This document shows positions 27,714-37,145 of a DNA stretch of 64,000 bases, in pieces; positions within the stretch are counted from its first letter, which is position 1, and each line of letters starts with the position of its first letter. Position numbers and translations under genes: made by a program. The notes below the pieces were generated by a model. It searched no databases, was not told the origin of the DNA, and saw only the letters and a program-made list of their open reading frames with translations. Source of the stretch: Cupriavidus sp. P-10 (lineage in GTDB: Bacteria > Pseudomonadota > Gammaproteobacteria > Burkholderiales > Burkholderiaceae); NCBI RefSeq assembly GCF_003402535.2, contig NZ_AP025172.1, forward strand, positions 744,001 through 808,000, given 5' to 3'.

Positions 27714-28700
27714 GTCGGTCTCTCCGATTTGAACTCGTCCATCTTGAGATCGACCACGATGAAACAGCGAAGTTTCAGGTGATAGAAGAGCAGATCGCAA
27801 AAACGGGCTGATTGTCGAATACGCGCTGAGAGAGTCCACGAAGCCCATAGGCGTTGCGGAATATGTCAGATGAACTTTTACCTTTCCGTTGCTGACGAGC
27901 AGCTCCGTCAAGCATCGGATGGCCCAACAATTGGCCTCATTCTCTGTAAGAGCCTTCAGAAGAGCCAGCAGGCTTCGTTCCAACTCCCGCTCGTGTGCCG
28001 TCGCGCCCAGTGTCAAGAAGTCGAACTGATAGGGATCCTTCAGTAGTTGCTGCGCCAGTTCGGATTGCTGCGCGGGGTGCTTGGAAAATTCGACAAAGCT
28101 GCTCCCTGCCGTTCGTGGAGCCGCGTCTCGATCTGGTGAACGAGTACATTACGGCTCCAGCCATGCTCGACAGCCGCTCGGGCATACCAGGCGCGGGTCT
28201 CCGCGTCGCTCAACATCTCAAGGCGCTTGAGGTTGTGACCCACGGCAATTGTGCAACAGCTTGTTGCACAATTGCTTCGTCCGGCCAAGCCTCGGCCTTC
28301 CAGTTGGGAAGCGGGGCCAAGCCTCGTTGCCAAAGCCTCGCTGCGATTGTATGCCGGCAAGACCGTCGGCGAATGCCGAGTCCTGGACCCCGACGCTCAG
28401 ATGGTACTGACTTCCAACAAAGGCGAAGCCCACGCCGAGCTCCACCAAAAAGTCCGTCCGCCTGACAGAGACCCTTCCAGACAGTCTTCTCGGCATCTTG
28501 CCGACGGCACAGCAATTGGAGTCTTCGCTAGAAGATGAGGCGTAGCGGCGGCGCTTGTCGCATGTACATCAGATTGCGCGGCGAGAAACCTGCCATGTCC
28601 GGGAACGCCTGGCGGAGGTCTATGGCCAGTCGATCAACCACTTTTTTGCCCCACCCTGATTCGGTCGGCGCAATAGTCAGGGGCATTATGCCGCCAGACA
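27714..28700. pseudogene. Scrambled DUF1016/YhcG-type nuclease gene
   Basis: Pieces of one DUF1016 (PDDEXK-type) protein are all present but out of order. Minus strand: N-terminus GWGKKVVDRLAIDLRQAFPD (about 28545-28690), then FLVELGVGFAFVGSQYHLSV (about 28390-28465), then AEAWPDEAIVQQAVAQLPW and RAWYARAAVEHGWSRNVLVH through ATAHERELERSLLALLKA (about 27950-28310, with one frameshift). Plus strand: MNFYLSVADEQLRQASDGPT (27869-27955) and IVEYALRESTKPIGVAEYV (27812-27868). Minus strand again: LLFYHLKLRCFIVVDLKMDE (about 27722-27800). In an intact gene the order would be N-terminus, AEAWPDE block, FLVELG, LLFYH, MNFYL, IVEYAL. The gene is dead. Confidence 0.8.
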
Positions 28701-29226
28701 ACCGGCACCGACCGACCACCGATCGCACGCGACCTGACAGGGAGCCGCGCGGCAATGGCGTCGAACTAGGTTCGCCGCGGTCAATTCCCCTCGCACTTGC
28801 TTTGGTAGTCCGCTGGTGGCGTACAAGATCAGCATATCCCGAATGATTGCGAGCCAGCACACAACGCCGAGAATAAAGAAGATAGCGGTCATGATAGGGG
28901 CGCCGCATAGCAACTATGCGCCGCGCCTTAACGATCGCGCATTACGGCAATCCGGGCTTCGCATAACGTGCCAGCCGCTTGACAATTGGTGCCACGGTGT
29001 GCGGACAAGCGCATTCCGCGAACCGTGTGCGCGTGGTCGGGCGAGCGCCGCCGTTGCCTTTCTCATCCCTCCCCCTTGTCTACGATGAAAGTTCCCCGTG
29101 ACAGGACAGGGCACCTCTGGTGCGCCTGCTGAAATTCGGTGCGGTATGGTGAGGTAGGGATATGCGTAATCTTGCGCGGACCTGCGGCTATGCGATGGAT
29201 TCCGGGGAGTTCGCTAGTCTGGTCCT
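28701..29226. other. Intergenic, no supported gene
   Basis: About 525 bases. A minus-strand frame at 28686-28913 begins with a hydrophobic stretch but has no recognised family. Confidence 0.4.
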
Positions 29227-29400
29227 TTGATCGTCGCTCCTAACTGGAAAGGGGCCCGCGATGGCTTGGTGGTCGGCGACCGCCGCCCCGGGGCCGAGCG
29301 GCCCCCGCCCGCGCATGCGCTGAGCATTGAGGAGCGCGAACGCATTCTGGCCGTTGCACGCCGAAATACAGCGTTTGGCTGCATGAATGAGGCGACATCT
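29227..29400 (+). pseudogene. IS3-family transposase (orfB) remnant
   Basis: The frame contains RRPGAERPPPAHALSIEERE and RILAVARRNTAFG. This is the linker typically found near the start of IS3-family OrfB proteins, ahead of the integrase core. Nothing of the catalytic domain follows. It is a short relic. Confidence 0.45.
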
Positions 29401-29609
29401 ACCTTGACGCGCGCCGCGGTCTCCATGTCGTGCGCGTTTCAGGCCCTTTTGGCCGCACCCGAAAGAGGCGGCGTCATCGTTCCACTTCCCAGGCTCGGGC
29501 AGGCGGGATCACGTCATGTCGCGCGCCCCTCAGGAGCGCCGTTTTGCTGCGGCGCCGGGTGACGCTCACGCTCTGGCGGTAGAGCATGGCCAGCGTCAAC
29601 GACACGTCA

Positions 29610-30070
29610 TTATGACCGCATCCGCTTTAGCTCATCGATGCGGCGATGATAGCTTCGAAGTAGACAAGCCTTATCACCACACACATTGCGTGAATTGCGA
29701 AGCCATGCTCGTTGATCCGCTCGTAACCGACTCTTGTCAGACGATAACTTTATCTTTTGATAATATATTTCTGTCAACGTTCTATCAATTCGAGCAAGTT
29801 CCGCATCCCCGCAAACAAGCTGCGTTTGAATAGATATTAGCTTGCTGCAATCAAGACTTCTCATCAACGCGAGCTTCGTCTCGTATTGAATTTCTAGTAG
29901 CCCTGGCTTGCAGAGCCCTTGCAGCGACTTACAAGCGACGTCGCGCTCGACCCATGCCATGTCTCGCGCACCATATTGCTTGACGAAATGATTGATACTT
30001 GCGTGGCTGACCCCTCTTTGCATTGCGTTTGCCGCGATTATTTCGTTGCAAAGCGAGTCATCGGTATAGG
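29610..30070 (-). pseudogene. ClpP-like/LprI-like exported protein, 3' half (IS-disrupted)
   Basis: This is the C-terminal half of a gene split by the IS4-family element. It reads in from the target-site duplication as TDDSLCNEIIAANAMQRGVS and ends at 29610. Its last 70 residues (CGDAELARIDRTLTEIYYQ, LRADQRAWLRNSRNVC, ACLLRSYHRRIDELKR) match the DUF1311/LprI fold, including the paired Cys residues of that family. The 5' half is at 31543-32011. Removing the element and one copy of the 9-bp repeat restores one frame across GRTYTDDSLCNEII. Confidence 0.85.
30062..30070. repeat. Target-site duplication, left copy
   Basis: CGGTATAGG directly abuts the left end of the IS4-family element and is repeated exactly at 31543-31551. 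Confidence 0.9.
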
Positions 30071-31542
30071 CATTTCCTTATACAGAAGTCATGACTCTTC
30101 CCGCAGTGCTTGAATGGTGAGCGCGGCGTCCATGGTTCGCTGCATGCCGATCCAGATCGTCTTAGCGCCGGGCTCGCCATCGCTCTTGCGCCCGAGGAAC
30201 CCACCCAGGGAAGCAACCAACCGAATCATCTGATTTAGTGTGACTGGTGTCTTCGGGCGGGCCTTCTTGGCGAGCACGTATGCCCCCCGAATCTCGTCGG
30301 CGTCGAAGAACAGGGACGCATCCAGATCCGGGCAGGTTCTGCCCAACCGCATCAAGCGGGCAATGCGCCACGCCACCACCATGTACAGCGCCAAGGCCCG
30401 CTCCACACGGTCCATATGCGAGAGCTGTAGCGCTTCGACCTTGCAGCCGGTCTTCAGGACATGGAAGAACATCTCCACTTCCCATCGGGCTCGGTACCAG
30501 TCGACGAGCTCGATGACAGCATCGGCGTCCTGCGCTTCTCGGTTCGTCAACAGCCGCCAAACCACTGGCTTGACGCCTGCGGGAGCTCCGATCTCCCTGG
30601 CCTCTATACAGGTGAGCGCAGGGCCATCCAAACCGGGCAGTCTCATGCGTTTTGCGCGTAGCTCCTGTTTGACCTCGCGCGCCTTCTGGCCTGCACGCCC
30701 TGGCAAGATGAAGGTGATTTCCCCGAGTACCGGGCTGGCGTCGACGCTATCCCACAACTTACCGCCCTCAGCAAGATTGCGGTTGTGTTGGCTGCGGATC
30801 AGCCAGTCGGCCGGTTGGCCAAGTTCCTGGGCGCGCGCCATCAACTCGGCAATATCACCCTCGCGGTCCGTCACATACACCAGCCGTGTCTGGGGCAATA
30901 GCGCGGCTTGCTCCGCAACGCGTTCATACCCTTCAGTCCAGCGTACGCTTTCCTTGATCCCGCCGCGGTTGCCGTCGGCGTCCTTTGGTTCCCGAGCCCA
31001 CATCCAGGCATCGATCACCCCCAGCGGTTCACGGTCAGGCGTCACCGCGTAGGTCGGGTGCAAAAACATGCCCCGCTGGGCTTCGTAGCTCAGCGGCCCC
31101 AGCCCCTCCATTTCCTGGCCATTGAAGTTTAGCTCGGTCGTATCAGCGATGCACAGCACCACCGGAAACTGCGCGACTCTTTCCGCCGTGCGCACCCAAT
31201 GCGGCTGCATCACGTCCCGCCAATCGATCTGCTCATTGCCGAGAAACCGATACGCCGCAATGGTTTGCGACCAGTCATCGCACGCACCGGGAATGCTCGC
31301 CGTAGGCAGGGCCGAAAACCGCTTGAGCAATTCCTTGGCCCGCCGATCCCGCCGCGGATCGCCAAGATCCAGACTCTCAAATTCCTCGTCCACCCATGCC
31401 CCCGACTCGTTGCTCATTGCTGCTCAAAATCCGAGAGTAAACGCGAGTCTGGCGAAGTTAACAACCCCTTACCTCGAAATTTCCGCGGCCTGAGGCTCCG
31501 TGCCCCGCTGCCGGGACGGTCCTACTTCTGTATAAGGGGATG
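30071..31542 (-). mobile_element. Complete IS4-family insertion sequence, 1472 bp
   Basis: The ends are 19-bp inverted repeats (CATTTCCTTATACAGAAGT on the left; CATCCCCTTATACAGAAGT when the right end is reversed), and the element is flanked by a 9-bp direct repeat. It carries one transposase gene and no passengers. The 9-bp duplication and the transposase type place it near the IS50 group of the IS4 family. Both ends and the transposase look intact, so it is probably still active or recent. Confidence 0.93.
30089..31417 (-). CDS. IS4-family transposase
   Basis: A 442-aa DDE transposase similar to the Tn5/IS50 group. The N-terminal DNA-binding region (LDLGDPRRDRRAKELLKRFS, then AAYRFLGNEQIDW) is typical of that group. 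Catalytic residues: Asp in LCIADTTELNFNG, Asp in VYVTDREGDIAEL, and Glu in the YREK box YRARWEVEMFFHVLK. Start MSNESGAWVDEEF at 31417. It acts on its own element's 19-bp ends. Confidence 0.95.
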   Translation of the reverse strand: MSNESGAWVDEEFESLDLGDPRRDRRAKELLKRFSALPTASIPGACDDWSQTIAAYRFLGNEQIDWRDVMQPHWVRTAERVAQFPVVLCIADTTELNFNGQEMEGLGPLSYEAQRGMFLHPTYAVTPDREPLGVIDAWMWAREPKDADGNRGGIKESVRWTEGYERVAEQAALLPQTRLVYVTDREGDIAELMARAQELGQPADWLIRSQHNRNLAEGGKLWDSVDASPVLGEITFILPGRAGQKAREVKQELRAKRMRLPGLDGPALTCIEAREIGAPAGVKPVVWRLLTNREAQDADAVIELVDWYRARWEVEMFFHVLKTGCKVEALQLSHMDRVERALALYMVVAWRIARLMRLGRTCPDLDASLFFDADEIRGAYVLAKKARPKTPVTLNQMIRLVASLGGFLGRKSDGEPGAKTIWIGMQRTMDAALTIQALREES

Positions 31543-31551
31543 CGGTATAGG
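31543..31551. repeat. Target-site duplication, right copy
   Basis: CGGTATAGG, identical to 30062-30070. Confidence 0.9.
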
Positions 31552-32011
31552 TTCGTCCTTCGCGCCGATAGCAACTGTGAAAGCCGAGCAGCCCAGTACC
31601 AACAAAACTTCGGCGTTCCCCGGAGGCGAACAGGATAGAAGCGCAAGCAGACGCGCACCTGCCATTATCCGGAACTATTGTATAGACACGTACTTCATCC
31701 ATCGCATCGACGACTCGGAAAGCAGCCTCGACATTTCCTCCCGGACTATTTAAAACAAGGGTGACAAGTCCTTCGTCATCACGGTCAGCCATTTTGGCGA
31801 GCGCGAGAAGCTTATCTGCATCGCCATTCTGAATTCTTCCCTCCCCGATAATCATTTTCAGCTTAAGTTGGGGTTGGTAGTAGATCTTGAAGTCCATCCC
31901 CGGCACCAAACCGGGAAACATAAGCACAGCGACACAGAGCCAGGCAAGCATCCGGTGGATCAGGTTTTGCGCCACCGCGATCCTGGCTGCTAGGTGCGGA
32001 GTGCTGCGCAT
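31543..32011 (-). pseudogene. ClpP-like/LprI-like exported protein, 5' half (IS-disrupted)
   Basis: The 5' half of the interrupted gene starts at ATG 32011 with a signal peptide ending near MLAWLCVAVLMFPGLVPG. It continues with a ClpP/crotonase-like exported domain: VTLVLNSPGGNVEAAFRVVD, and CASACASILFASGERRSFV with the family's Ser-Ala-Cys turn. The frame reaches the 9-bp duplication at 31543-31551 in GRTYT. A second member of this exported ClpP-like family lies at 51250-51990, without the LprI tail. Confidence 0.85.
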
Positions 32012-32107
32012 ACACTTTCCCTCGGAATGTCAGACTGCTTGAGAACATCTCGACAGCTCGCAACTGGCAATTGCGCGAGTCCGGGCACGGCCGTATGGCG
32101 CCGTTTG

Positions 32108-32365
32108 TCAGCCGGGGGGAACCGGCGTTGCCTTTGGCAGCCGGCCACTGCCGATCAGAACGATAAGATCGTCGACGCGTGCTTCGGCCAAGGCAAAGGC
32201 ATCCGCTTCCTCCATCGATGGCCGTCCCGCACGAAAGACTGACTGCTGCATTCCCACCAACGTGTGTTGACGGACAAGCACGAAACCCTGGTGCTTGCCG
32301 TTGCTCAGTGGCTGCGTATAAGCCTTGAACTCATAGTAGCCGGCGCGCCTGTGACCTTCCATCAT
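32108..32365 (-). CDS. Small conserved hypothetical protein, 85 aa
   Basis: From ATG 32365 (MMEGHRRAGYYEFKAYTQPL) the protein reads SNGKHQGFVLVRQHTLVGMQ, then FRAGRPSMEEADAFALAEARV. The beta-strand-rich start and helical end match a small Burkholderiales hypothetical pattern I have seen but cannot name. No ribosome binding site is obvious, and an ATG at 32428 is also in frame. No signal peptide. Confidence 0.5.
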   Translation of the reverse strand: MMEGHRRAGYYEFKAYTQPLSNGKHQGFVLVRQHTLVGMQQSVFRAGRPSMEEADAFALAEARVDDLIVLIGSGRLPKATPVPPG

Positions 32366-32428
32366 GGGATTCGTCCTGCTGGCGTCAATAGAGTCCGCCA
32401 GCACGCGGGGCGAACTTCGGCTCAGCAT

Positions 32429-33321
32429 TCTTCCTGGGATTGATCAATAGCCTGGTATCGCCCCCCAGACAGGATGGTGACGAGGCAGGTTGCTGCCCGG
32501 TGCTGCCTGCGTCCGTCGTAAGCTTGGACGTTAGCATACTGTAGCCAGGTGAGGGCCTTTCTCGGAGTAATCAGTTGCTGCGCACCTTAGAACAGCTCGC
32601 CGTGCGAGTTGCCGTTACTTGCCCCCAGCAGCAACGTCACGTGGACAGTTGTTCTGGCCGATCCTAATATTCCGGCTAGACAAGTCATCCGCCGGCGCCC
32701 CACCGCTGTCTTGTCAGAAGAAATGTAGCGGCGTCATCGCCCTCGGGCCAGCCGCTCCATGTATTTCTTCCCAGCACATGGAACGATGCTGCCCCGCAGC
32801 AACTGGGCAGCGAGGAGCCGAGAATGCACAAAGCTCACCCCGCGAGGCGGATGTCTGCGCTCACAGGCCGACTGGCCTCTCCCTACTTCCACCAGATTGA
32901 CCGAAGCGAATCGAGTGTGCACCCAGCCAGCGAGTCAGTGCCTCGAAATTTAGGCACGAGTGCGCCTCAGACCGATCGGAATTTCTCCGATACCGCTCCG
33001 AGAAAGTATCGGATCCTTTGGTAACGGGGCTGCGGGGTTCAACACCACGTCTCCGACAAACCAGTTCACAACGTGGAGAGTTCAGCTCGGAAGACACGCA
33101 CCGAGCATTAGCATTGTCGGATGACGAACTGTTCGGTTTCGCTGAGCAGTCGTCGCCACAGCGCCCTCACGGTGCAGTCCCGTGTCTTTCCTGCCGCAGC
33201 ACATTGGTTCGAGCAATTGGTTCAAATTTTGACTACATTTGTTGTCCGACCTGATGGGTGGTGCAGTTCAGGAAGTTATGCGTCGGTAACGTGAGCAAGT
33301 GTCACGAAGAAGAGGGGCGCT
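32429..33321. other. Intergenic, no supported gene
   Basis: About 890 bases with only short overlapping frames on both strands. No family, repeat or RNA gene is recognised. Confidence 0.4.
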
Positions 33322-33657
33322 ATGAGGGCACAGGACCAGGACCAGGTTGTCGCGAGCATTTCGCTCAAGACCGGCTTCCCTGTCGAAGTTGCGAAGGAAT
33401 GCTACCTCGCGGCGCTGCTAGAACTCAGCGCGGATGCACGAGTTCATATTTACCTATCCTTATTTGCCGCAAAGCGCGCAGTTGCGATGCTTCGCCAAGA
33501 AAGTTTCGAGTGGAAGAATCAAAGCTCGCCCGATCCAGAGGCCACGCGGATCGACTCCCGGGTGGCACCGGCGGCCGCACCTGACGATGGCGTAAGCTTC
33601 CCGCCGCGCAAGCAACCTCATGCAAATATTGCACCGCAGGCTTTCATCGGCTATTGA
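33322..33657 (+). CDS. DUF3562-like small protein, 111 aa
   Basis: ATG 33322 is preceded by AAGAAGAGGGGCG. Residues 8-60 (VVASISLKTGFPVEVAKECY, LAALLELSADARVHIYLSLF, AAKRAVAMLRQ) fit the DUF3562 pattern of a short three-helix domain found in Burkholderiales. The remaining 50 residues are Pro/Ala-rich and disordered. Function unknown. The next possible gene starts 12 bases after its stop. Confidence 0.6.
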   Translation: MRAQDQDQVVASISLKTGFPVEVAKECYLAALLELSADARVHIYLSLFAAKRAVAMLRQESFEWKNQSSPDPEATRIDSRVAPAAAPDDGVSFPPRKQPHANIAPQAFIGY

Positions 33658-33668
33658 GGACTGGCTCG

Positions 33669-34019
33669 ATGTCCCTTGGCCACGCGTCCCGGACCTTCAC
33701 CGAGTCAAGGGGCATCCAGGGATACGCGAAGTCGCTATTAGAAACAGTGCCGCCTCAACGGCAGCAGCCAGCCATCAAGCGACATCCGCGCAGAAGACCG
33801 CGCGGACGCTTGACGCGCGCCGCCACTGACGTGGGATCGTCGGCCACTCACGAACCATTGCCACCCTTTGAGGAATGGCTTGCGCATGGGAACTTGTTCT
33901 CGACGACACTCATTCGTGCCATCATCGGCTGCGGGCAAGGGATGCTTTCTTTTGTCGGAGGAGGCTTCTTCAGTCTGGCTCTCTACGAGCATGCGAAAGC
34001 GGCGTTGTGCGACAACTGA
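33669..34019 (+). CDS. Possible small membrane protein
   Basis: A 116-aa frame from ATG 33669 (MSLGHASRTFTESRG) has a basic, low-complexity N-terminal half and one hydrophobic segment (LIRAIIGCGQGMLSFVGGGF) near the C-terminus. It has no clear ribosome binding site and no family. It lies between two better-supported genes on the same strand, which is the main reason to list it. Confidence 0.35.
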   Translation: MSLGHASRTFTESRGIQGYAKSLLETVPPQRQQPAIKRHPRRRPRGRLTRAATDVGSSATHEPLPPFEEWLAHGNLFSTTLIRAIIGCGQGMLSFVGGGFFSLALYEHAKAALCDN

Positions 34020-34052
34020 CCGCCGTTTCTACCCAGCACGGAGGAGGTGAAA

Positions 34053-34322
34053 ATGGTCGAATCTAGAAATGGACTTTGGAGGCGGACGGGCGCAATGCTG
34101 GCCGCAGCCGGACTCCTGGCGCTATCGGGGGCTGCCCTGGCCACCAACCAGTCGCAACAGCGCCAACAAGGCAGGGACGCAAACCAGGCTGCCAAACAGG
34201 AAGCGCGCGGAGGCAAGGTCGACTGCCGGGCGGCAAACCAGAAGAGCAACTCCCAGTGCCGGCAAGACAAGCGCGACACGAAACAGGAGGGCCGCCAGGA
34301 AAAACGGGACATCAAATACTAG
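34053..34322 (+). CDS. Small exported Gln/Lys-rich protein
   Basis: ATG 34053 is preceded by GGAGGAGG. The product (89 aa) has a clear signal peptide (RTGAMLAAAGLLALSGAALA), and its mature part is nearly all polar: Gln/Asn/Lys/Arg with two Cys residues (KVDCRAANQKSNSQCRQDKR). It is probably periplasmic and disordered. Small proteins of this kind occur in Cupriavidus and relatives, with no known role. A terminator follows about 100 bases downstream. Confidence 0.75.
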   Translation: MVESRNGLWRRTGAMLAAAGLLALSGAALATNQSQQRQQGRDANQAAKQEARGGKVDCRAANQKSNSQCRQDKRDTKQEGRQEKRDIKY

Positions 34323-34424
34323 CGCGGCCGATGCTGGCCGACGAAACGATGCTTCGTGCGGCCGCTTTCTGGCGCGGCCTGTTCATGCGCAACCGGCCAA
34401 CTACGGCCACTCGACTGCGCTCTC

Positions 34425-34453
34425 AAGCCGACATTCGACTGTCGGCTTCTTTC
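34425..34453 (+). terminator. Rho-independent terminator
   Basis: A perfect 9-bp stem AAGCCGACA/TGTCGGCTT with a 6-nt loop is followed by a CT-rich tail (CTTTCT). It lies downstream of the exported Gln/Lys-rich protein gene. Confidence 0.75.
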
Positions 34454-34757
34454 TGAAAGTGCTGCTTGGTCGCACAGACACTCAAGCGGCGGCCCCGGCT
34501 AGACAACTGCCCTTCGTACATCAAATCACACTCGTCGCGTCATGCGCCATTGCAGCTCACGCATACTGGATCCGGAAGCCGATCCTCAAGCCCCTGCCTT
34601 CTGAGGATTGGACCCCGCAGGAGTAAACTCTCCCAGAACGTGCTCAGCGCCCCGTCAGCCGAATGGAAAGATACGCGTCGATGTTGACGCCAATTCAGGG
34701 TAACGAGGCAATGGCCTTGCAGGTGAAAGGCCAACCCACTGTAGGGAGGGCGAAATC

Positions 34758-36033
34758 ATGAGGCAGTTATTCGCTGCGATGGTGTCACTTGCGGGCGTCG
34801 CCGACGCTCAGCCGAACCTCAAGTCCACCGTCCTCAGCCTAATTGCGGCTTTCATGCTTGTCTTGCAAGGGTGCGCGACTGCGCCGGCACGCCTGCCGGC
34901 CGTTCCCCGCGACCTGACAACAAAAGCTGAAATACCCGGCATGCCCGGGGTACGCTACGTCGCAGGGATCGATTCTCCACAACTCACCCAAGCAGCTTTT
35001 GAATCACTTAGGCGGGAACAGGATTACCGCGCACGGGAGGGGCACAAAGGGCCCATGCCTGCAGCGGTGCGCCGCGATTTCGGGTGGCGGTGACAATGGT
35101 GCGTTTGCTGCCGGCCTTCTGAATGCATGGACGGAGACTGGGACACGACCGGTGTTCAAACTCGTCACCGGCATAAGTACTGGTGCGCTGATCGCGCCCT
35201 TCGCCTTTCTCGGGCCGAAGTATGATGCGACGCTGAAGGAGGTCTATACGACCCTTTCCCCAAAGGACGTTATGAAACCGCGCAGCTTTCTTGGGGGCGT
35301 GTTAAGCGACGGGATGGCCGATAACGCGCCACTGCTAAGGCTGACACGAAAATCGGTGACCGAGGACCTGCTCAAGGAGATTGCCGCCGAGTACGCCAAA
35401 GGCCGCATGCTTTTGGTGGCCACTGCTGACCTCGATGCGCGCCGCGGGATTATCTGGGACATGGGCAAGATCGCGAGCTATGGCGGGCCCAACGCATTGG
35501 ACCTGTTTGTGAAGGTTATGGTCGCCTCCGCCTCGATTCCAGGCGGCTTTCTGCCGATGATGATTGATGTGGAAGTCGGCGGCAAGCACTACCAGGAGAT
35601 GCACGTTGATGGCGGTATCGTCGCGCAGGTATTTGCCTACCCGGCGGTGATCCGCGTCAAGGAGGACGCGGCTTCAGTTGGCGTTAGCCGCGAGCGCACG
35701 CTCTATGTGATTCGCAACGCCCGACTCGACACGGAATGGGCGCAAGTCGAGCGCTCCACGATGAGCATTGCCGCTCGCGCGGTCTCCTCACTGATCCAAA
35801 GCCAGGGCATTGGTGACCTCTATCGTATCTACGCCACGACGCAGCGCGATGGCGTTGATTTCAACCTAGGCTTCATCCCAGCGAGTTTCAACGCACCACA
35901 CAAGGAGGAGTTCGACAACGAATACATGCGTGCCCTCTATGACACCGGTTATCAAATGGCGTTGAAGGGCTACCCGTGGGTTAAGGCACCCCCTGGATTC
36001 ACATTGCCGAGCGCCGCCGCAGCGGCAAAATAG
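34758..36033 (+). pseudogene. Patatin-like phospholipase lipoprotein, frameshifted
   Basis: A patatin-family lipid acyl hydrolase anchored by a lipobox (VLQGC). ATG 34758 is preceded by GTAGGGAGGGCG. The first frame covers the signal and the leader (LTTKAEIPGMPGVRYVAGID) to about 35068. The catalytic part continues in another frame: oxyanion loop AISGGGDNGAF, nucleophile elbow GISTG, and catalytic Asp in HVDGG. The C-terminus is complete at 36033. A single base missing or added near 35070 breaks the frame exactly ahead of the GGGD loop, so this is a pseudogene or a sequencing error. Confidence 0.88.
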
Positions 36034-36642
36034 CGTGCGCAGCCGCGATCCTGCCGAATATCAGAGACGACTACAGCCTTCCACGCGAGGACGGCGATCG
36101 TCTCTTCATTCCGTGCGCCACTATGACTGCCATGGCGGACTGCTCCCGGAGCCCGCCGACCTGCTTGCGTCCGTGCGAACCTTCTGCACTGTCGTCCTGA
36201 CACGTTTCCGGTAGCGCTGCCATTCGTGCTGGCAGACGTTCGCCAGGCGCAACTCATCTCGTGCCTGCTGACCCTCGCCATGCTGTTCGTCGCCGGATGG
36301 CCGCTAGGACCGCTATGCGAGAATCGACGCCTCGGTTACTGGCTTGGGCATGACGGCCGCTGTGGGGGCGCTGACCGCGGCCGTCATTGCGCTGGGTGGC
36401 TGAGATGCGAGCCGCGCTTCACCGTGCGCTGACCAAGGAGAAATTTCGTGTTAAACGCCATTCGAGTCGAGATGGCGTCCTCCGCTGTATCGCTTCTCGG
36501 AGGCAATGGTAGTGCACCAGGGAATCCAGCGATGACTCTGCCAGATCGTCGGGGTGGGTGTACTAGGCTAATCGATCAGCCTCGACATCGCCGGTCTTCC
36601 CTGAGTTTGCCCACGCCATCAGCATTGACCACTTGGCGGTTC
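36034..36642. other. Intergenic, no supported gene
   Basis: About 610 bases between the patatin gene and the BrnA-like remnant. No supported frame. Confidence 0.4.
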
Positions 36643-36872
36643 TCACGAATTCTCTCGGTCTGGGCTGAGACGACTGCCGGGGTTCCCGGCTAGCTCGGCC
36701 GGCGCATGGGTGCGTAGCCAATGGGCCAACGCCGCATTGATGCGTTGCTGCCAGCCTGGGCCTGATGCCTGGAACGCAGCCAGGATTTCGGGTTGAATGC
36801 GCAGCGACAGCGCGACCTTGCGCGGCGCCTTTTGCGCGCCACGGACGAATTCGAGTCGACTGTTTGCGCCAT
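36643..36872 (-). pseudogene. BrnA-like antitoxin, frame broken
   Basis: ATG 36872 with AGGAGGAAG upstream opens a frame that changes after about 8 codons. The homologous part lies in a neighbouring frame: APRKVALSLRIQPEILAAFQ and SGPGWQQRINAALAHWLRTH, the BrnA ribbon-helix-helix pattern. No BrnT-like toxin gene is visible upstream. It is probably an orphan, decayed antitoxin. Confidence 0.55.
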
Positions 36873-36977
36873 GATGCTTCCTCCTGCATGTGGCGACGCG
36901 ATTCAGTTTTTGCAGAACGCCAACTTGCCAGTCAGCGTGGTTTCGAATTCCCTGGCCATCTAAACGATCACGGACGG

Positions 36978-37080
36978 CAAGCACAACGTTATCGAACCAT
37001 ATTGCCGCGCCCTGGCAACGCTGGCGTCACGTGGATAGCGAGTCCGGAGGGGGCGCAGCGGCAGCAGCCGGCCAGTTTGA
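36978..37080 (+). repeat. Dispersed repeat, copy A
   Basis: Begins GCACAACGTTATCG (36981), continues with ATTGCCGCGCCCTGG and CGCTGGCGTCACGTG, and ends in GAGTCCGGAGGGGGCGCAGC with GGCAGCAGCCGGCC. Related copies are at 42.76, 48.30 and 56.02 kb. Confidence 0.6.
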
Positions 37081-37145
37081 GTCGCCCGAGGGAGCGACCG
37101 CAAATGGCCGGGCCGGTTCAGAAGCAGCGCTTGGACGCCCCCAGG

